Notes: generated by a model from the sequence alone, not told the origin. 64,000 bases of DNA from Planctomycetales bacterium (GCA_026400835.1 JAPLOA010000088.1:124001-188000); one strand, 5' to 3'. Shown: positions 45,477-55,121, counted from the stretch's first letter. Made by a program: numbers and translations.

Positions 45477-47228
45477 CTACGCGGCATCACGCGTGTTCCC
45501 CGGAACATTATTCCCGCTGTCGGCAGAGGATTCCATGCTGCCCACCTCGCGCGACGTAATCTGACTCAGGAGATCTCGAATCGCGTGTTCCGCTTCCAGA
45601 CGTTCTTTGTGCCAGCGATTCCGGAGTTCCACGATCTGCGTCTGCAACATGTGAATCGTTGCGGCCTGATCCTGAACAACGGAGTCCGTCGTACGAGAAG
45701 AATGCTGCTCTTCGCGAGCGGCAAACCATTGTTCCAGCTCGGCACGATCTCGACGGAACTGCTGCTGACGCTCGGCCACATCACTTGCGGCTTCTTCGAC
45801 TTTATCTCGATCAGCATTAATCTGCATACGCAGACGATCAAAGAAGGCCTGAACATCGCCGCGAGCCTGCTCCAGTCGTGCGCGAGCGATCTCCGGAGAG
45901 ACACTGTCACGGACAAGATTGGTTCGAGCTTCTTCAATAACCAGACGCTGCTCCAGAATCTCCGACTGAGTCTGATCCAGTTCTGATCGCAATCGATTGA
46001 GCCTCTGAGAGCGATCTTCGAGGCGTGCGGCCAGATCGGCCATCGCCATTTCCTGCTGGCGTACTCTTCGCTGTCGACTTTCGATGTCCTGCAGAATCGC
46101 GTCGCGTTCTTCTTCACTGCGTCTCTGAAGACGCTGAATGTCTGAAAGAGCAGCCGAGCGCGAACGGTCGATGATTCGAGATTCGCGAGCAATCGAGGAT
46201 TCGCAATCCGTCAGCAATTGACGTACGTGCTCCAGTTGACGGAAGCGAAGTCGGTGCTGTTCGAGGAATCGCAGACGCTCACTACGGAACATCTGCTGCT
46301 CACGACGGAATTCACGCAGCTCCGCTTCAAGGTCTTCCTTGGCGCGAGTCAGATGTTCGAACTGAAAGCGATAGCGACGCTGCAGATTGTTCTGTTCGGT
46401 CAGTAATCCCTGACGTTTCTTTTCGATCTCTTCTTTAAGCCGCTGCTGTTCTTCTTCGACCTGCTGACCAAACAATTCTCGCTGAGCCTGCAGGTCATCG
46501 GCTTGCTGGGCGATTTCCTGAAGCTGATGCTCATGGGCCAGTTGCCATTCGGCTTTCTGACGATTCAGAAGCACGATTTCGGCGGTGAGGTCTTCACGAG
46601 CCCGTTCGGCTAGTCGCTGTTTTTCATGCCTCAATTCGTCATCGATCTGGCGGATGCGGTCAGCATAATCCTGACGTTCGCGTTCGGCCTGAATCCGCAG
46701 GCGATCGCGTTCGGCATCCAGAATCGCACGTTCCTGGCTAAGCTTCATACGATCTTCGTCAAGCTCTGCCCTCACAGAAGCCTTCAGGATGACTCGCTCT
46801 TCGGCGAGCGCCCGCTGGGAAGCTCGCAGCTCGGCCACCTGTCGCTGCTGCAGTTCTTCGTGCTGGCCAACCTTTTGGAGCCGCTGCTCCAGATCAGCCA
46901 TTAATTCTCGCTGGTCCGCTCGATCACGTGCGACCTGAGCAGCGAAGTCCTGAGCCCGTTGCTCAAAGGCTCGGCGTTCGGCTTCGAGTTGCTGCTGATC
47001 GGCAACGATCTCAGCTCGACGCTGTTGAAGTTCTGAGAAGCGATGCTGGAGAGATTCCGCTGCAGCCGAGGCCTGAAGCAGAATTTTCAGAGCATCCGAT
47101 TCACCTGAGAAGGGATTCAACAATTCCGGTGTTGCGGGTTGCGATGGAGTGAGAGTCTGCCCAATTCTGGCCGCGCCAACGCCGGAAGCATCTGACGTCG
47201 TCAGATTCTCAGCATGGTTATCCGCCAT
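45477..47228 (-). CDS. long coiled-coil protein, unknown function
   Basis: A 583-residue protein; ATG 47228 is chosen since AAAGGAG lies seven bases upstream, whereas the frame extends 22 codons further. Residues ~65-560 are continuous Gln/Glu/Arg/Leu-rich heptads (for example LEAERRAFEQRAQDFAAQV), an SMC- or filament-like rod with no ATPase head, and no transmembrane segment. The N-terminus (MADNHAENLTTSDASG) is disordered. It lacks the globular ends of SMC proteins. Possible roles include a cytoskeletal or chromosome-associated scaffold; the sequence gives no more. trxA follows on the same strand upstream. Confidence 0.75.
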   Translation of the reverse strand: MADNHAENLTTSDASGVGAARIGQTLTPSQPATPELLNPFSGESDALKILLQASAAAESLQHRFSELQQRRAEIVADQQQLEAERRAFEQRAQDFAAQVARDRADQRELMADLEQRLQKVGQHEELQQRQVAELRASQRALAEERVILKASVRAELDEDRMKLSQERAILDAERDRLRIQAERERQDYADRIRQIDDELRHEKQRLAERAREDLTAEIVLLNRQKAEWQLAHEHQLQEIAQQADDLQAQRELFGQQVEEEQQRLKEEIEKKRQGLLTEQNNLQRRYRFQFEHLTRAKEDLEAELREFRREQQMFRSERLRFLEQHRLRFRQLEHVRQLLTDCESSIARESRIIDRSRSAALSDIQRLQRRSEEERDAILQDIESRQRRVRQQEMAMADLAARLEDRSQRLNRLRSELDQTQSEILEQRLVIEEARTNLVRDSVSPEIARARLEQARGDVQAFFDRLRMQINADRDKVEEAASDVAERQQQFRRDRAELEQWFAAREEQHSSRTTDSVVQDQAATIHMLQTQIVELRNRWHKERLEAEHAIRDLLSQITSREVGSMESSADSGNNVPGNTRDAA

Positions 47229-47404
47229 GTTCGGGACTCCTTTCCCAAACGACCACAAAGACTCACAACAAACACAATCGCCTGGTTCGGTCATCTGAAC
47301 CAGGTCTTTAATTCAGAAGATCAGACGGGGATTCACCAGCTCCGTTTGCGTCCTGCAAATTTCAGCACGAATGAACCCCGAACCCAATCAACATCGCTCT
47401 GCAA

Positions 47405-47734
47405 TTATGTCAGAGCTTTATCCAGCATGTTAATGAAGTGCTGCTTCGGAGGAGCACCGACAACTTTGTCAACCAGCTGTCCGTTCTTGAACAACATGAC
47501 AGTCGGGATGCTCGTGATTCCAAACCCTGCAGCGGTCTGATGATTGTCGTCAGTGTTGACTTTGCCAATCTTGATTCGTCCGGCATACTCAGTGGCCAGT
47601 TGCTCCACGGTTGGCATCAGTTGGCGGCAAGGACCGCACCACGGAGCCCAGAAGTCAACCAGCACCGGTTCAGCAGATTCAAGTACTTCTGACTTGAAGT
47701 TCGCATCGGTAAACTCGTGCAAATTACCAGCCAT
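47405..47734 (-). CDS. trxA: thioredoxin
   Basis: A 109-residue classical thioredoxin with VLVDFWAPWCGPCRQL (active site WCGPC) and the cis-Pro motif TSIPTVMLF; length matches the family. A strong ribosome-binding site, AGGAGAAGG, directly precedes the ATG at 47734. It reduces protein disulfides in the cytosol using thioredoxin reductase. It is separated from the coiled-coil gene by 176 bases on the same strand. Confidence 0.95.
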   Translation of the reverse strand: MAGNLHEFTDANFKSEVLESAEPVLVDFWAPWCGPCRQLMPTVEQLATEYAGRIKIGKVNTDDNHQTAAGFGITSIPTVMLFKNGQLVDKVVGAPPKQHFINMLDKALT

Positions 47735-48497
47735 TACACCTTCTCCTCATAGATTCAATTTGTTCGCCACCAAAACATGGCCAATATCTTCGTTCCGGAG
47801 TTTCCGGATTGTCTTCGTGATGCCGTGAGAACGGTTATTGAGGTTGTGTCGACTAACGAGGCCTGGTGGGTTCAACGATTAGAGTGGAGACGCCCACTTG
47901 TACCCAGCTAACGCAAACCAACAATTTCCACTGAACACAAGCCTCGGATTGAGGATAAACCATCACAAGTCTCTCGGCAGAAACGCAAAACGTGCAGAAC
48001 CTTCTCACCCGCTCGTTTCTTCGCCAGTCGGATTATTGGACAACGTTACGACACTGTCAACGCGGTTAGCGTTCACCATGTTGGACATTCCCCGCCATTT
48101 GCCTCCGCCGGACCGTGAGCCGGCGCACAGGTCAGCTTCTCAGCCCGAAGCGGCAGAATCGGCCGGAAAGCCCACGGAAAGCTGCAGGAAACTTCGCACG
48201 AGAAGCGAATCGAACAGCACCACGGCGAGCACTGTCCAGGGGCAGAAAGCCTGTCTCCCGGTCAACAATCGTTCATCCCTGAATCATACACGGGATAACT
48301 GGATTTGCTGAGCAAAGCACAGGTGCTGAGCAAAGTCTGTCGTTTGAGGCAAAAAAGGTGATTTCTGTAGACCACTTAAACTATGCCTCCGATAGCCTCA
48401 TTATGGTGAAGGTTTTCGGTGTCTTATTAACAGCCGCCTGCTGATGTTTCCCGGTCCGATTTGACTCGGTTTCATGCCCTTTCCGAATTGCATTGCC
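47735..48497. other. 763-base intergenic region without supportable gene
   Basis: The longest ordinary gap in this half of the window, between divergent genes. One 137-residue frame (47898-48311) has low-complexity Ser/Thr/Arg content and no start signal, and I do not call it. I looked for RNase P, SRP, tmRNA and tRNA landmarks and saw none. Confidence 0.45.
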
Positions 48498-48758
48498 ATG
48501 TTTGGAGATTTGAAAAGTACTCGAGTCATCCTGGCCAAGGGCTTTTTATTCCTCATTGCAGGCCTGATGGCAGCCGGAATCCTGATTTACGAGCACCCCG
48601 GGCTTCGGACCGTCCTGCTGTTGAGCACTTGTGTGTGGTGTTTTTGCAGGTTCTATTACTTCGCCTTCTACGTTATTCAGCACTATGTTGATCCGAGCTA
48701 TCGGTTCAGTGGCCTCGGGGCCTTTGCGCGTTATCTGTGGTCGCGGAGTCGCAGTTAA
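48498..48758 (+). CDS. small membrane protein, unknown
   Basis: An 86-residue protein from ATG 48498. Two hydrophobic segments (VILAKGFLFLIAGLMAAGILI and TVLLLSTCVWCFCRFYYFAFYVI) lead to a short conserved-looking tail (YVDPSYRFSGLGAFARYL). The pattern of two helices with a Tyr/Phe-rich second helix is seen in small planctomycete proteins, without an assigned role. Its TAA overlaps the ATG of the next gene (TAATG), suggesting coupled translation. Confidence 0.68.
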   Translation: MFGDLKSTRVILAKGFLFLIAGLMAAGILIYEHPGLRTVLLLSTCVWCFCRFYYFAFYVIQHYVDPSYRFSGLGAFARYLWSRSRS

Positions 48759-49741
48759 TGCAGACACTCTTTCCTTTCCGATCGAAAGCTATCCAAGTGA
48801 CAGCACTGGGTTTTTCTCTCGCCGCGTTCACGAGTTGTCTGAGTTCATTCAGCTATCTTGTCCTGTCGATGCAGGGCAGTTTCCCGATGTCGATCGCAGC
48901 AACGTCTGAGGTAGAACCAGAAAAAGTCTGTACTGTTGAGGACGACGAGATCTCTGAAGCCAGCGGCATCGCGTTGAGTCGTCGACAAAAAGATGCCGTG
49001 TGGTTGCACAATGATTCCGGGGATTCCGCCCGACTGTTTCTGGTGGGGTTTGATGGTAAAACTCGAGCGATCGTGACGCTGAATATCGAACGTCCGATCG
49101 ACTGGGAAGACATGTGTTCGTTCGAGGCCGATGGTGAGAAGTGGTTGCTGATCGGAGATACTGGCGATAATGGACGGATCCGCTCCAGAACCGAACGAGC
49201 GTGTGAACTGCTGTTGATCAAAGAGCCGGAGATCAAGCCACGTAGCGGAAGCCCGGTCAGCATCAAGGCCGATATTGTCAGTCGAATCGAGTTCCAGTTC
49301 CCTGAAGGACCTGAAGACTGCGAGAGTTTGGCCGTTGACACGCAGTCCAAAGAGATCCTGCTGCTCACAAAATCTGTTCCGCAAAAATGTCAGATGTTTC
49401 GACTGCCATTGTCCACAAAGCCAGGCCAGCAAAAACTTACGGCTGAACCCATGGCCTCACTGGCCGTTCCCTTTGCAACGTCTATGGATGTTTCAGCAGA
49501 CAATCAGAGTCTCGTGATCGTCAACATGTTCAGCGGTGCATTGATTCGACGTGGACCAGAAGAAACCTGGGCATCGGCCTGTCAGAAGCCCATTACGGTG
49601 CTGACCCTGCCGGCGCAGCCTCAGTGTGAAGCAGTCTGCTTCGAATCGACCGGCGCTTCTGTTCTGGTCAATAGCGAGCGTATTCAGCAGCCTTTGTGGA
49701 GGATCAGGATTCCCGAGCCAGATGGGGCGAAGAATCAGTAA
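48758..49741 (+). CDS. exported beta-propeller-like hypothetical protein
   Basis: A 327-residue protein starting at ATG 48758, which overlaps the previous stop. A signal or anchor helix covers about residues 10-35 (VTALGFSLAAFTSCLSSFSY). The mature domain has repeated strand patterns with ISEASGIALSRR, DAVWLHNDSGD, DWEDMC and GDTGDN, like the SdiA-regulated or NHL-like propeller proteins that bind metal or act as phytase-like scaffolds. No catalytic motif is certain. The 3' end overlaps the DNA-methyltransferase pseudogene by 20 bases. Confidence 0.7.
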   Translation: MQTLFPFRSKAIQVTALGFSLAAFTSCLSSFSYLVLSMQGSFPMSIAATSEVEPEKVCTVEDDEISEASGIALSRRQKDAVWLHNDSGDSARLFLVGFDGKTRAIVTLNIERPIDWEDMCSFEADGEKWLLIGDTGDNGRIRSRTERACELLLIKEPEIKPRSGSPVSIKADIVSRIEFQFPEGPEDCESLAVDTQSKEILLLTKSVPQKCQMFRLPLSTKPGQQKLTAEPMASLAVPFATSMDVSADNQSLVIVNMFSGALIRRGPEETWASACQKPITVLTLPAQPQCEAVCFESTGASVLVNSERIQQPLWRIRIPEPDGAKNQ

Positions 49742-50690
49742 CGCAAAAGCATGTCAGCGAATTGTTGCGATTCGGGAAGAGTGGCTGGGAAGAATCCATC
49801 AGTGCGATTGCGTTCAGACCCTGTCTCAGATCGCGGATGGCTGCGTTTATCTCGCTTTCGCAGATCCTCCGTTCAACATCGGTTACGAACACGACGAGTA
49901 TGACGGTCGGCTTGATAGCGAAGAGAACATCGAATGGTCAACGGCGTGGATCGCTCAGGTTCATCGTGTGCTGAGTCCTGTCGGTGCGTTTTAGCTGGCG
50001 ATCGGAGATGAGCATGCGGCTGAGTTGAATATTGAAGCTCAGAACCCGGGTTTCGTTTGCCGCCGCTGGGAGTGTGGTATTACACGTTCGGAGTGAACTG
50101 AAAAATAAAGTTCACGCGACCTCACGCTCACATTTTCAATTTTTTGTTCGCCATCCGGATTGTTTCACATTCAACCGCTACGACATCGCAGTCCCCTCCA
50201 CGCGGCAATTGGTTTAAAACGATAAGCGAGCACAGAGTAAAGGTCGACTTCCCGACGACACGTGGATTCTTTGTCCTCAGGATTGCCCGGAAGGTTTCAA
50301 TGCTGGTGAAGATACCTGGTATTATCTTCGCGTGGCTGGAACGTTCAAAGAGCGTGCCGGGGTTGATGGTTGTCAAATGCTTGAGCACTGCTGGGACGCC
50401 TCATTCGAGTCTGCTCCAATGCAGGCGAAGTCGTGCTGGACCCATTCCCAGGAAGTGCGACAACTATCGCCATTACCCAGAAACTGAATCGGCGGTTCTT
50501 GGCGTGCGAGTAATCCAAAGAGTACGTCGCAATAGGAACGCAGCGACTGGCTAATGTTTCCGTCGGCGACACACTGGATGGTGTTCCGGAACCCAAAGTC
50601 TGTGCTGCGTCAACGGCCGAAAAGTATCCACTTTCTGCGAAGAAAAGAGGGAAGCCAAAGCCGCCTCAAAGGTCACTGCTTCAGGAGTGA
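49722..50690 (+). pseudogene. decayed site-specific DNA methyltransferase (N4/N6 beta class)
   Basis: Piecing three frames together gives a nearly full-length methyltransferase. It has the catalytic motif in FADPPFNIGYEHDEYDG, then EWSTAWIAQVHRVLSP, an in-frame TAG (49992-49994, where the family has Trp in FWLAIGDE), LAIGDEHAAELN, VWYYTFGVN with TGA (50099-50101) in place of Cys, [26 protein letters not shown] and [11 protein letters not shown]. Near the end are [28 protein letters not shown] (SAM-binding FxGxG-type motif) and NRRFLACE before another stop. The C-terminal extension ends STAEKYPLSAKKRGKPKPP. At least three nonsense codons and several frameshifts make it non-functional. The start may be within the preceding gene. 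No restriction endonuclease lies beside it. Confidence 0.85.
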
Positions 50691-51063
50691 ACTGATTTGA
50701 ACGCAGTGTTCGCAGAACAACGCAGAGGGAAAAACGTTGCGTTCAACCTCTACATCTGTCCCTGCCCTATGCGTTCGGAACTGCGATTTGATTTCTTCGT
50801 CACCCGCCTGAAGCGGTGCTTCCTCTGTGTGCTTTGTGACCGCTGTGGTGAGTAAAACTGCCATGCATCCCGAAGTTGTGGGACGGAATAGCAGCCGCAT
50901 CCAATCGCAATTGAGGCCGGTATCGATGCAGTTGCGATTCTCAAAACTGTTAAGATATTCCAAGTGTCAGGATTGAAAACAACGTTGTCACCCAAGTAGA
51001 TTAACCCACGCACGCGGATCATTCATTCCCTCAATTGCTAGGACTGATGATGGACCTGTACGA
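50691..51063. other. intergenic region upstream of the metalloprotease
   Basis: About 370 bases without a gene. It must contain the promoter and the proper start region of the metalloprotease-like gene (ATG ATG at 51047 and 51050, with AGGA at 51040). Confidence 0.45.
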
Positions 51064-54000
51064 GTGGTTTCGATTTGTTGCCAACGGGGTTTGCCATTCA
51101 GGTGGATCAGGGGGGGGGGGCGAAGACGCAGCGTTTGGAGTCGCTCGATAACGAGGTCCGGAGAGGTTCAGCAGTTGGAAGACCGCTGCTTGTTGTCGAG
51201 TAGCGGGGCCCCCGAAACGGCAACAAGTTCATCCGTATCCGAAGAGATCACTCAGACTGATCCGGGGTTCATGCAGGTCAGCGCGTTCAATGTGCCGAAT
51301 CTCCTGAGTTCTGCTTCCCTCCCTGTCACGACAGTCCAGGAAGATCTCTACGATGAAGGGGCCGGAGCGGTCTGGGGCAGCTATAACGATGGTGGCCCAA
51401 ACCTTGAGCCTGGCGGCGGCACGCCGACACTGGACCAATCGGGTGTTGGCGGTACGCTCACGGCCAATTCCGACTTCGGGGTTGATGACGTGGGCGAAGA
51501 ATATCAAGGCGGCGTGTTGTGTGCGATCGCGGGCGGCGGAAATGAGCTCATTGGAGTCGATGATGTCGGTCAGGAGTACCAAGGCAACGTCTGGGGAACG
51601 ATCGCGGACAGCGGTGTTGATGAGAATGCTATAGATGGCACGCCAGACATGGTCATTTGCGATTATGGCATACCAGACGTTGGCCCTGGCGATTATGGCA
51701 TACCAGACGTTGGCCCTGGCGATTACGGCACACTGGATGTCGGACCTGGCGACTACGGCACACCAGACATCGGCCCTGGTGATTACGGCACACCAGACGT
51801 CGGCCCTGGCGATTACGGTACACCAGACGTCGGCCTTGGCGATTACGGTACACCAGACATTGGCCCGGGCGACTACGGCACACCGGATGTCGGTCCGGGC
51901 GATGATGGGGCGCCGGACAGTGGCCCGGGGGGAACAGACATGGGAGTAGACTCGCCGCACAGCATTGTGGCGATTGATGACACTGCGACGACTGACGAGG
52001 ACAAGCCAGTCAACATTAACGTACTGCAAAACGATCAGGATGTGCTCGGCCACGAACTTCAGGTGATGGTCTCGACCAGCGTTAACGGTATGGCGACCGT
52101 CAACGCGAGTGGCGTCGTGACGTTCGTTCCCACACCCAATTATAACGGCAACGCATCATTCACATACATCGCCGGACACGGAATGTCCTGGAGCAATCCC
52201 GCGACGGTTGTGGTCGAAGTAAAGTCCATAAACGATGCCCCTGTCATCAACAATCCCGGCAACATGACATTCACGGAAGGAGACCGGCGGGAATTCCCTG
52301 TAACGGCGTATGATATCGATTCTTCACCTACTGCGCTTCGATGGAAAATGTACTCTGCCACCCTGGGAAGTTTGGGCTTTGGAGTAATCAATCCCGAGAC
52401 AGGGCTCGTGAATTTACGCATTGGCTATTACACCTCCGGTACACATACCGTTACGTTTTCTGCGACTGATGAATTGGGGGCCACATCCACGATCGACGTG
52501 ATTTTCACAATCCGCGACGCGGGATTTGATGAAATCATTGCCACGGAAATGGCGGGCTCGGTCGTCACGACCAATTCAATTACGGTCCCTGGACCACGAC
52601 AGGTGATTTTTGTTGCACCCGGAAACGACGTCCGAGTTCTGCCGTTTGCGCATCTTCCTAAAGCAAATGCGGCTCTCGAAGACGTCAGATTTATTGCAAC
52701 TCATCAAAACGGCACTACCACTACTGGGATACTCTCTCAAGCTGGGCCGTTCAACAGCACTTTTGGCCCATATGTTCCAGGAGATGTCATTGACGTGACG
52801 GTATATCTTGATGAGAACTTTGACGGTGGATTAGGGTATGGAGAATTCGCCCTGGACTTCACAATCCGAATTGTCGACTTTGGTGGCAGCAAAGTATGGG
52901 GCGGCCGAATCGACGATGGGATACTGCATCCCGGGGAAGACTTATCTTTCATCAAACACATGGAAATCTTTGACGTCACCAGCACTTTTGAATACCAACT
53001 CATTGAGGCGGGATACACTCCGGCGGCCGTCCTTGGTGAGGGTAGTTTGATTCGCGGGCAGATGATTCGACCCGGTGGTCAAAAGATCCTCTTTGAGCCG
53101 CAGGAACAAGAACTTTGGTTTGAAACCCACCTTTCCCCCAGAATGGTCGGGCTGGCGCAAGTGCGATTCTACTTGGACGTGAACTTTAATGGGCAATTCG
53201 ACTTTTCTGAGCCCGCACGAAGCTCGAATATTTTCCAAATCGTGGAGCGGAATGTTATCTATCGGACCGTCCAATATAACTCTTTCATGAGCCTGACAAT
53301 TGAAGACGTACAACAGAAAGTAGACGAAAGCTTTTCCAGAGCGCTCCGCAAAGACACTGAAGATGATTATCGAGCGGCGGTTGTTTGCATCGTTTCGTTT
53401 CTCCAAGGTAGTGAGACCTTTAGAGAAGGTCCGTTGCGTCCTGATCGTGCTTATAACTTGGACATAGACTTGCATTTGCAGGCACACAACGGAATCACAA
53501 TTCTCAAGGATGGAATGGAGAGAAATGGCGTCAGTTTGCGTGGAATAGGAATGTACAATAGTGATCGGTCGGCTGTGGCTTGGTTTGATCTCGCGCCTAC
53601 AACGATTTGTCATGAGATCGGTCACAACTTAGGTATTCATCATAATGGCCTCGGAAACGATTTCCTCATGGAAGCTGGTGGAGTTCCCGATTCGCCAGGC
53701 AAGCTCAATCGCCGAGATCATCTCACTCAGACAGAAGCTGAAATCTTCAGTGCAATCGCAGCCGGAAGTTCAGGAACTGGGTCATCACCGATGAGTCATG
53801 GTGATTCTCATGAAGAATACGAGGAGGGTGCGACGTTGAGCACTGACACCCTGGCAGCAGCAAATGGAAACAGAAATAGCACCGCAATTGTACGCACCTA
53901 CGTCGAAGCTGTAGCAACGTCATTCTCCCTGCCGTCTTTTGCTGTACTTCGGCCAATCCATGTCTTTGCAATGCATCCGTATCGCCAACGCTTTGCGAAA

Positions 54001-54156
54001 GTACCGCCAAAGGTTCGACTGCATGCGACTCCAATGGTTGAGGATGAACTTCAGTTAAAGGCCGCCGACTTGGATGGAGGAAAAGCTTTTGAAGACATCA
54101 TTTCAGACACTCTTGCTCATCTGGATTTGCGTTTTCACCGCCGTGGGCTGCCGTGA
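51064..54156 (+). CDS. large secreted metzincin-type metalloprotease with LEPR-xLL-like signal, repeats and cadherin-like domain
   Basis: A 1030-residue frame from GTG 51064; the better start ATG 51050 is out of frame by one base because of the adjacent 11-G tract. VQQLEDRCLLSS (residues ~35-46) is an LEPR-xLL-type planctomycete secretion motif. Residues ~200-290 are nine decapeptide repeats (DYGTPDVGPG). Residues ~300-385 form a cadherin/Big-like domain (AIDDTATTDEDKPVNINVLQND), then a further Ig/cadherin-like domain and strand-rich modules. The zinc site HEIGHNLGIHH (H850, H854, H860; HExxHxxGxxH) with Met in NDFLMEAGG (Met-turn) marks a metzincin protease domain. It is probably a cell-surface or secreted protease; the C-terminal ~120 residues are unassigned. 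A lipoprotein gene overlaps its last 83 bases. Confidence 0.8.
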   Translation: MVSICCQRGLPFRWIRGGGRRRSVWSRSITRSGEVQQLEDRCLLSSSGAPETATSSSVSEEITQTDPGFMQVSAFNVPNLLSSASLPVTTVQEDLYDEGAGAVWGSYNDGGPNLEPGGGTPTLDQSGVGGTLTANSDFGVDDVGEEYQGGVLCAIAGGGNELIGVDDVGQEYQGNVWGTIADSGVDENAIDGTPDMVICDYGIPDVGPGDYGIPDVGPGDYGTLDVGPGDYGTPDIGPGDYGTPDVGPGDYGTPDVGLGDYGTPDIGPGDYGTPDVGPGDDGAPDSGPGGTDMGVDSPHSIVAIDDTATTDEDKPVNINVLQNDQDVLGHELQVMVSTSVNGMATVNASGVVTFVPTPNYNGNASFTYIAGHGMSWSNPATVVVEVKSINDAPVINNPGNMTFTEGDRREFPVTAYDIDSSPTALRWKMYSATLGSLGFGVINPETGLVNLRIGYYTSGTHTVTFSATDELGATSTIDVIFTIRDAGFDEIIATEMAGSVVTTNSITVPGPRQVIFVAPGNDVRVLPFAHLPKANAALEDVRFIATHQNGTTTTGILSQAGPFNSTFGPYVPGDVIDVTVYLDENFDGGLGYGEFALDFTIRIVDFGGSKVWGGRIDDGILHPGEDLSFIKHMEIFDVTSTFEYQLIEAGYTPAAVLGEGSLIRGQMIRPGGQKILFEPQEQELWFETHLSPRMVGLAQVRFYLDVNFNGQFDFSEPARSSNIFQIVERNVIYRTVQYNSFMSLTIEDVQQKVDESFSRALRKDTEDDYRAAVVCIVSFLQGSETFREGPLRPDRAYNLDIDLHLQAHNGITILKDGMERNGVSLRGIGMYNSDRSAVAWFDLAPTTICHEIGHNLGIHHNGLGNDFLMEAGGVPDSPGKLNRRDHLTQTEAEIFSAIAAGSSGTGSSPMSHGDSHEEYEEGATLSTDTLAAANGNRNSTAIVRTYVEAVATSFSLPSFAVLRPIHVFAMHPYRQRFAKVPPKVRLHATPMVEDELQLKAADLDGGKAFEDIISDTLAHLDLRFHRRGLP
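51110..51120 (+). promoter_or_regulatory. 11-G homopolymer tract controlling frame of the metalloprotease start
   Basis: An uninterrupted run of 11 G. From ATG 51047/51050 the frame enters the tract at codon boundary 51110; with 11 G it reaches a TAA near 51150, and with 12 (or 9) G it enters the metalloprotease frame at CGA AGA CGC. This is the signature of a slipped-strand phase-variation switch; a base-count error in assembly is the alternative. Confidence 0.65.
51661..51930 (+). repeat. nine tandem 30-bp coding repeats
   Basis: Nine units of exactly 30 bases encode DYGTPDVGPG-like decapeptides. Units 1 and 2 are identical (gattatggcataccagacgt...); later units differ mainly at third positions, and the ninth (gatgatggggcgccggacag...) is the most diverged. 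A candidate for copy-number variation. Confidence 0.92.
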
Positions 54157-54907
54157 TGACGGAACACCCGACTTTTCACGAGGCTCCGGCGATACGGGAC
54201 TGCCACAACCGTTGGTGAATCGGCCCGTGTTTCGGAAAGAGTCAGCAATAATTCTCAACGCAGAGATCAAGCCGCAATTGTCGGTTGATGAATCAATCGG
54301 CTTGGCCTGTATACGTGCAACACAGTCCATCGAATTTGGCATCAGGCATCTTTGTAAGGCTGTGAATCCGGCAGCAATCTCAGAAATCTGTACGGTTCTT
54401 CAAGACGACTCGTCGAGTGTGCATTGGGCTGCGGCCGCAGATGCGTTGGCGTATGTGGGTGGCGACGCCGAGGCCAGATTGTTGTTGAGCACATTGCTGC
54501 GTCGAGTTGCCAACAATGAAAAAGATAAGCACTCCATTGAGTACTATTCATCGAGTTTGCGGTCGTTGGGGATTATGGCCCGGCGGAACGTGGGCGAGGC
54601 AAAATTGTTGTTCCCATCGACCTGTGACGTCGATTACTGGGAAGATGTGCGTGAAGTATACGGAGATGAAAAGATAGAACTGCGAAGAATGGCGATCTAT
54701 GCCGATGCTGTGGCACGCTGGGGATGCAATCATGACTTGTACGCCTTGCTGCGGGAAAATGGCGATGAAATTGCGGGCTATATCAACGAACAAGAGATTG
54801 AAAACATGTTGGGAGCGATGACACAGAGTGAAAGGAAGGACGTTTCTGATCTTGATCATGAAGTGCTCCAGCATGCCTATAAAGTTATCTCTCGCGGCGA
54901 ACCGTAG
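54074..54907 (+). CDS. lipoprotein with helical (HEAT-like) repeats, unknown
   Basis: A 277-residue protein whose ATG lies inside the metalloprotease frame (83-base overlap). It begins with a basic segment and hydrophobic stretch (LLKTSFQTLLLIWICVFTAV) ending in a lipobox-like TAVGC, so it is predicted to be a lipoprotein. The mature part contains paired helices (ICTVLQDDSSSVHWAAAADAL, EARLLLSTLLRRVANN) like HEAT repeats that count damage or act as scaffolds. Overlap with the protease suggests joint expression; it could be a partner or inhibitor of the protease, but that is only inferred from position. Confidence 0.65.
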   Translation: MEEKLLKTSFQTLLLIWICVFTAVGCRDDGTPDFSRGSGDTGLPQPLVNRPVFRKESAIILNAEIKPQLSVDESIGLACIRATQSIEFGIRHLCKAVNPAAISEICTVLQDDSSSVHWAAAADALAYVGGDAEARLLLSTLLRRVANNEKDKHSIEYYSSSLRSLGIMARRNVGEAKLLFPSTCDVDYWEDVREVYGDEKIELRRMAIYADAVARWGCNHDLYALLRENGDEIAGYINEQEIENMLGAMTQSERKDVSDLDHEVLQHAYKVISRGEP

Positions 54908-55121
54908 TAGTGAGAATTGACTCCTACGTTCGCAATCGATGAGCGCGTTTCACAGCGGGATGCACGGATGTCGGTCGGGGCGACAGATTCATTGTATGGC
55001 CCGCAAAGCGTGCGCGGCGGTTGTCGCACTTGACATGAGTCCGTGCAGCTTGGTGGAATGAATATTGCGGTGCTCCTTGACTTGTTTCTAGCCTTGCTGT
55101 TTTGTGCCTCCGGACGAGCTG

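Noticed and set aside
47898-48311. 137-residue frame between trxA and the small membrane protein
   Set aside because: Ser/Thr/Arg-rich with no start signal, motif or family; treated as non-coding.
50144-50554. 136-residue open frame within the DNA methyltransferase remnant
   Set aside because: It is an out-of-frame reading of the pseudogene; the true frame yields methyltransferase motifs.
51661-51930. Regular 30-bp repeats that could look like a CRISPR array
   Set aside because: There are no spacers between units and they are in frame inside a long coding sequence.
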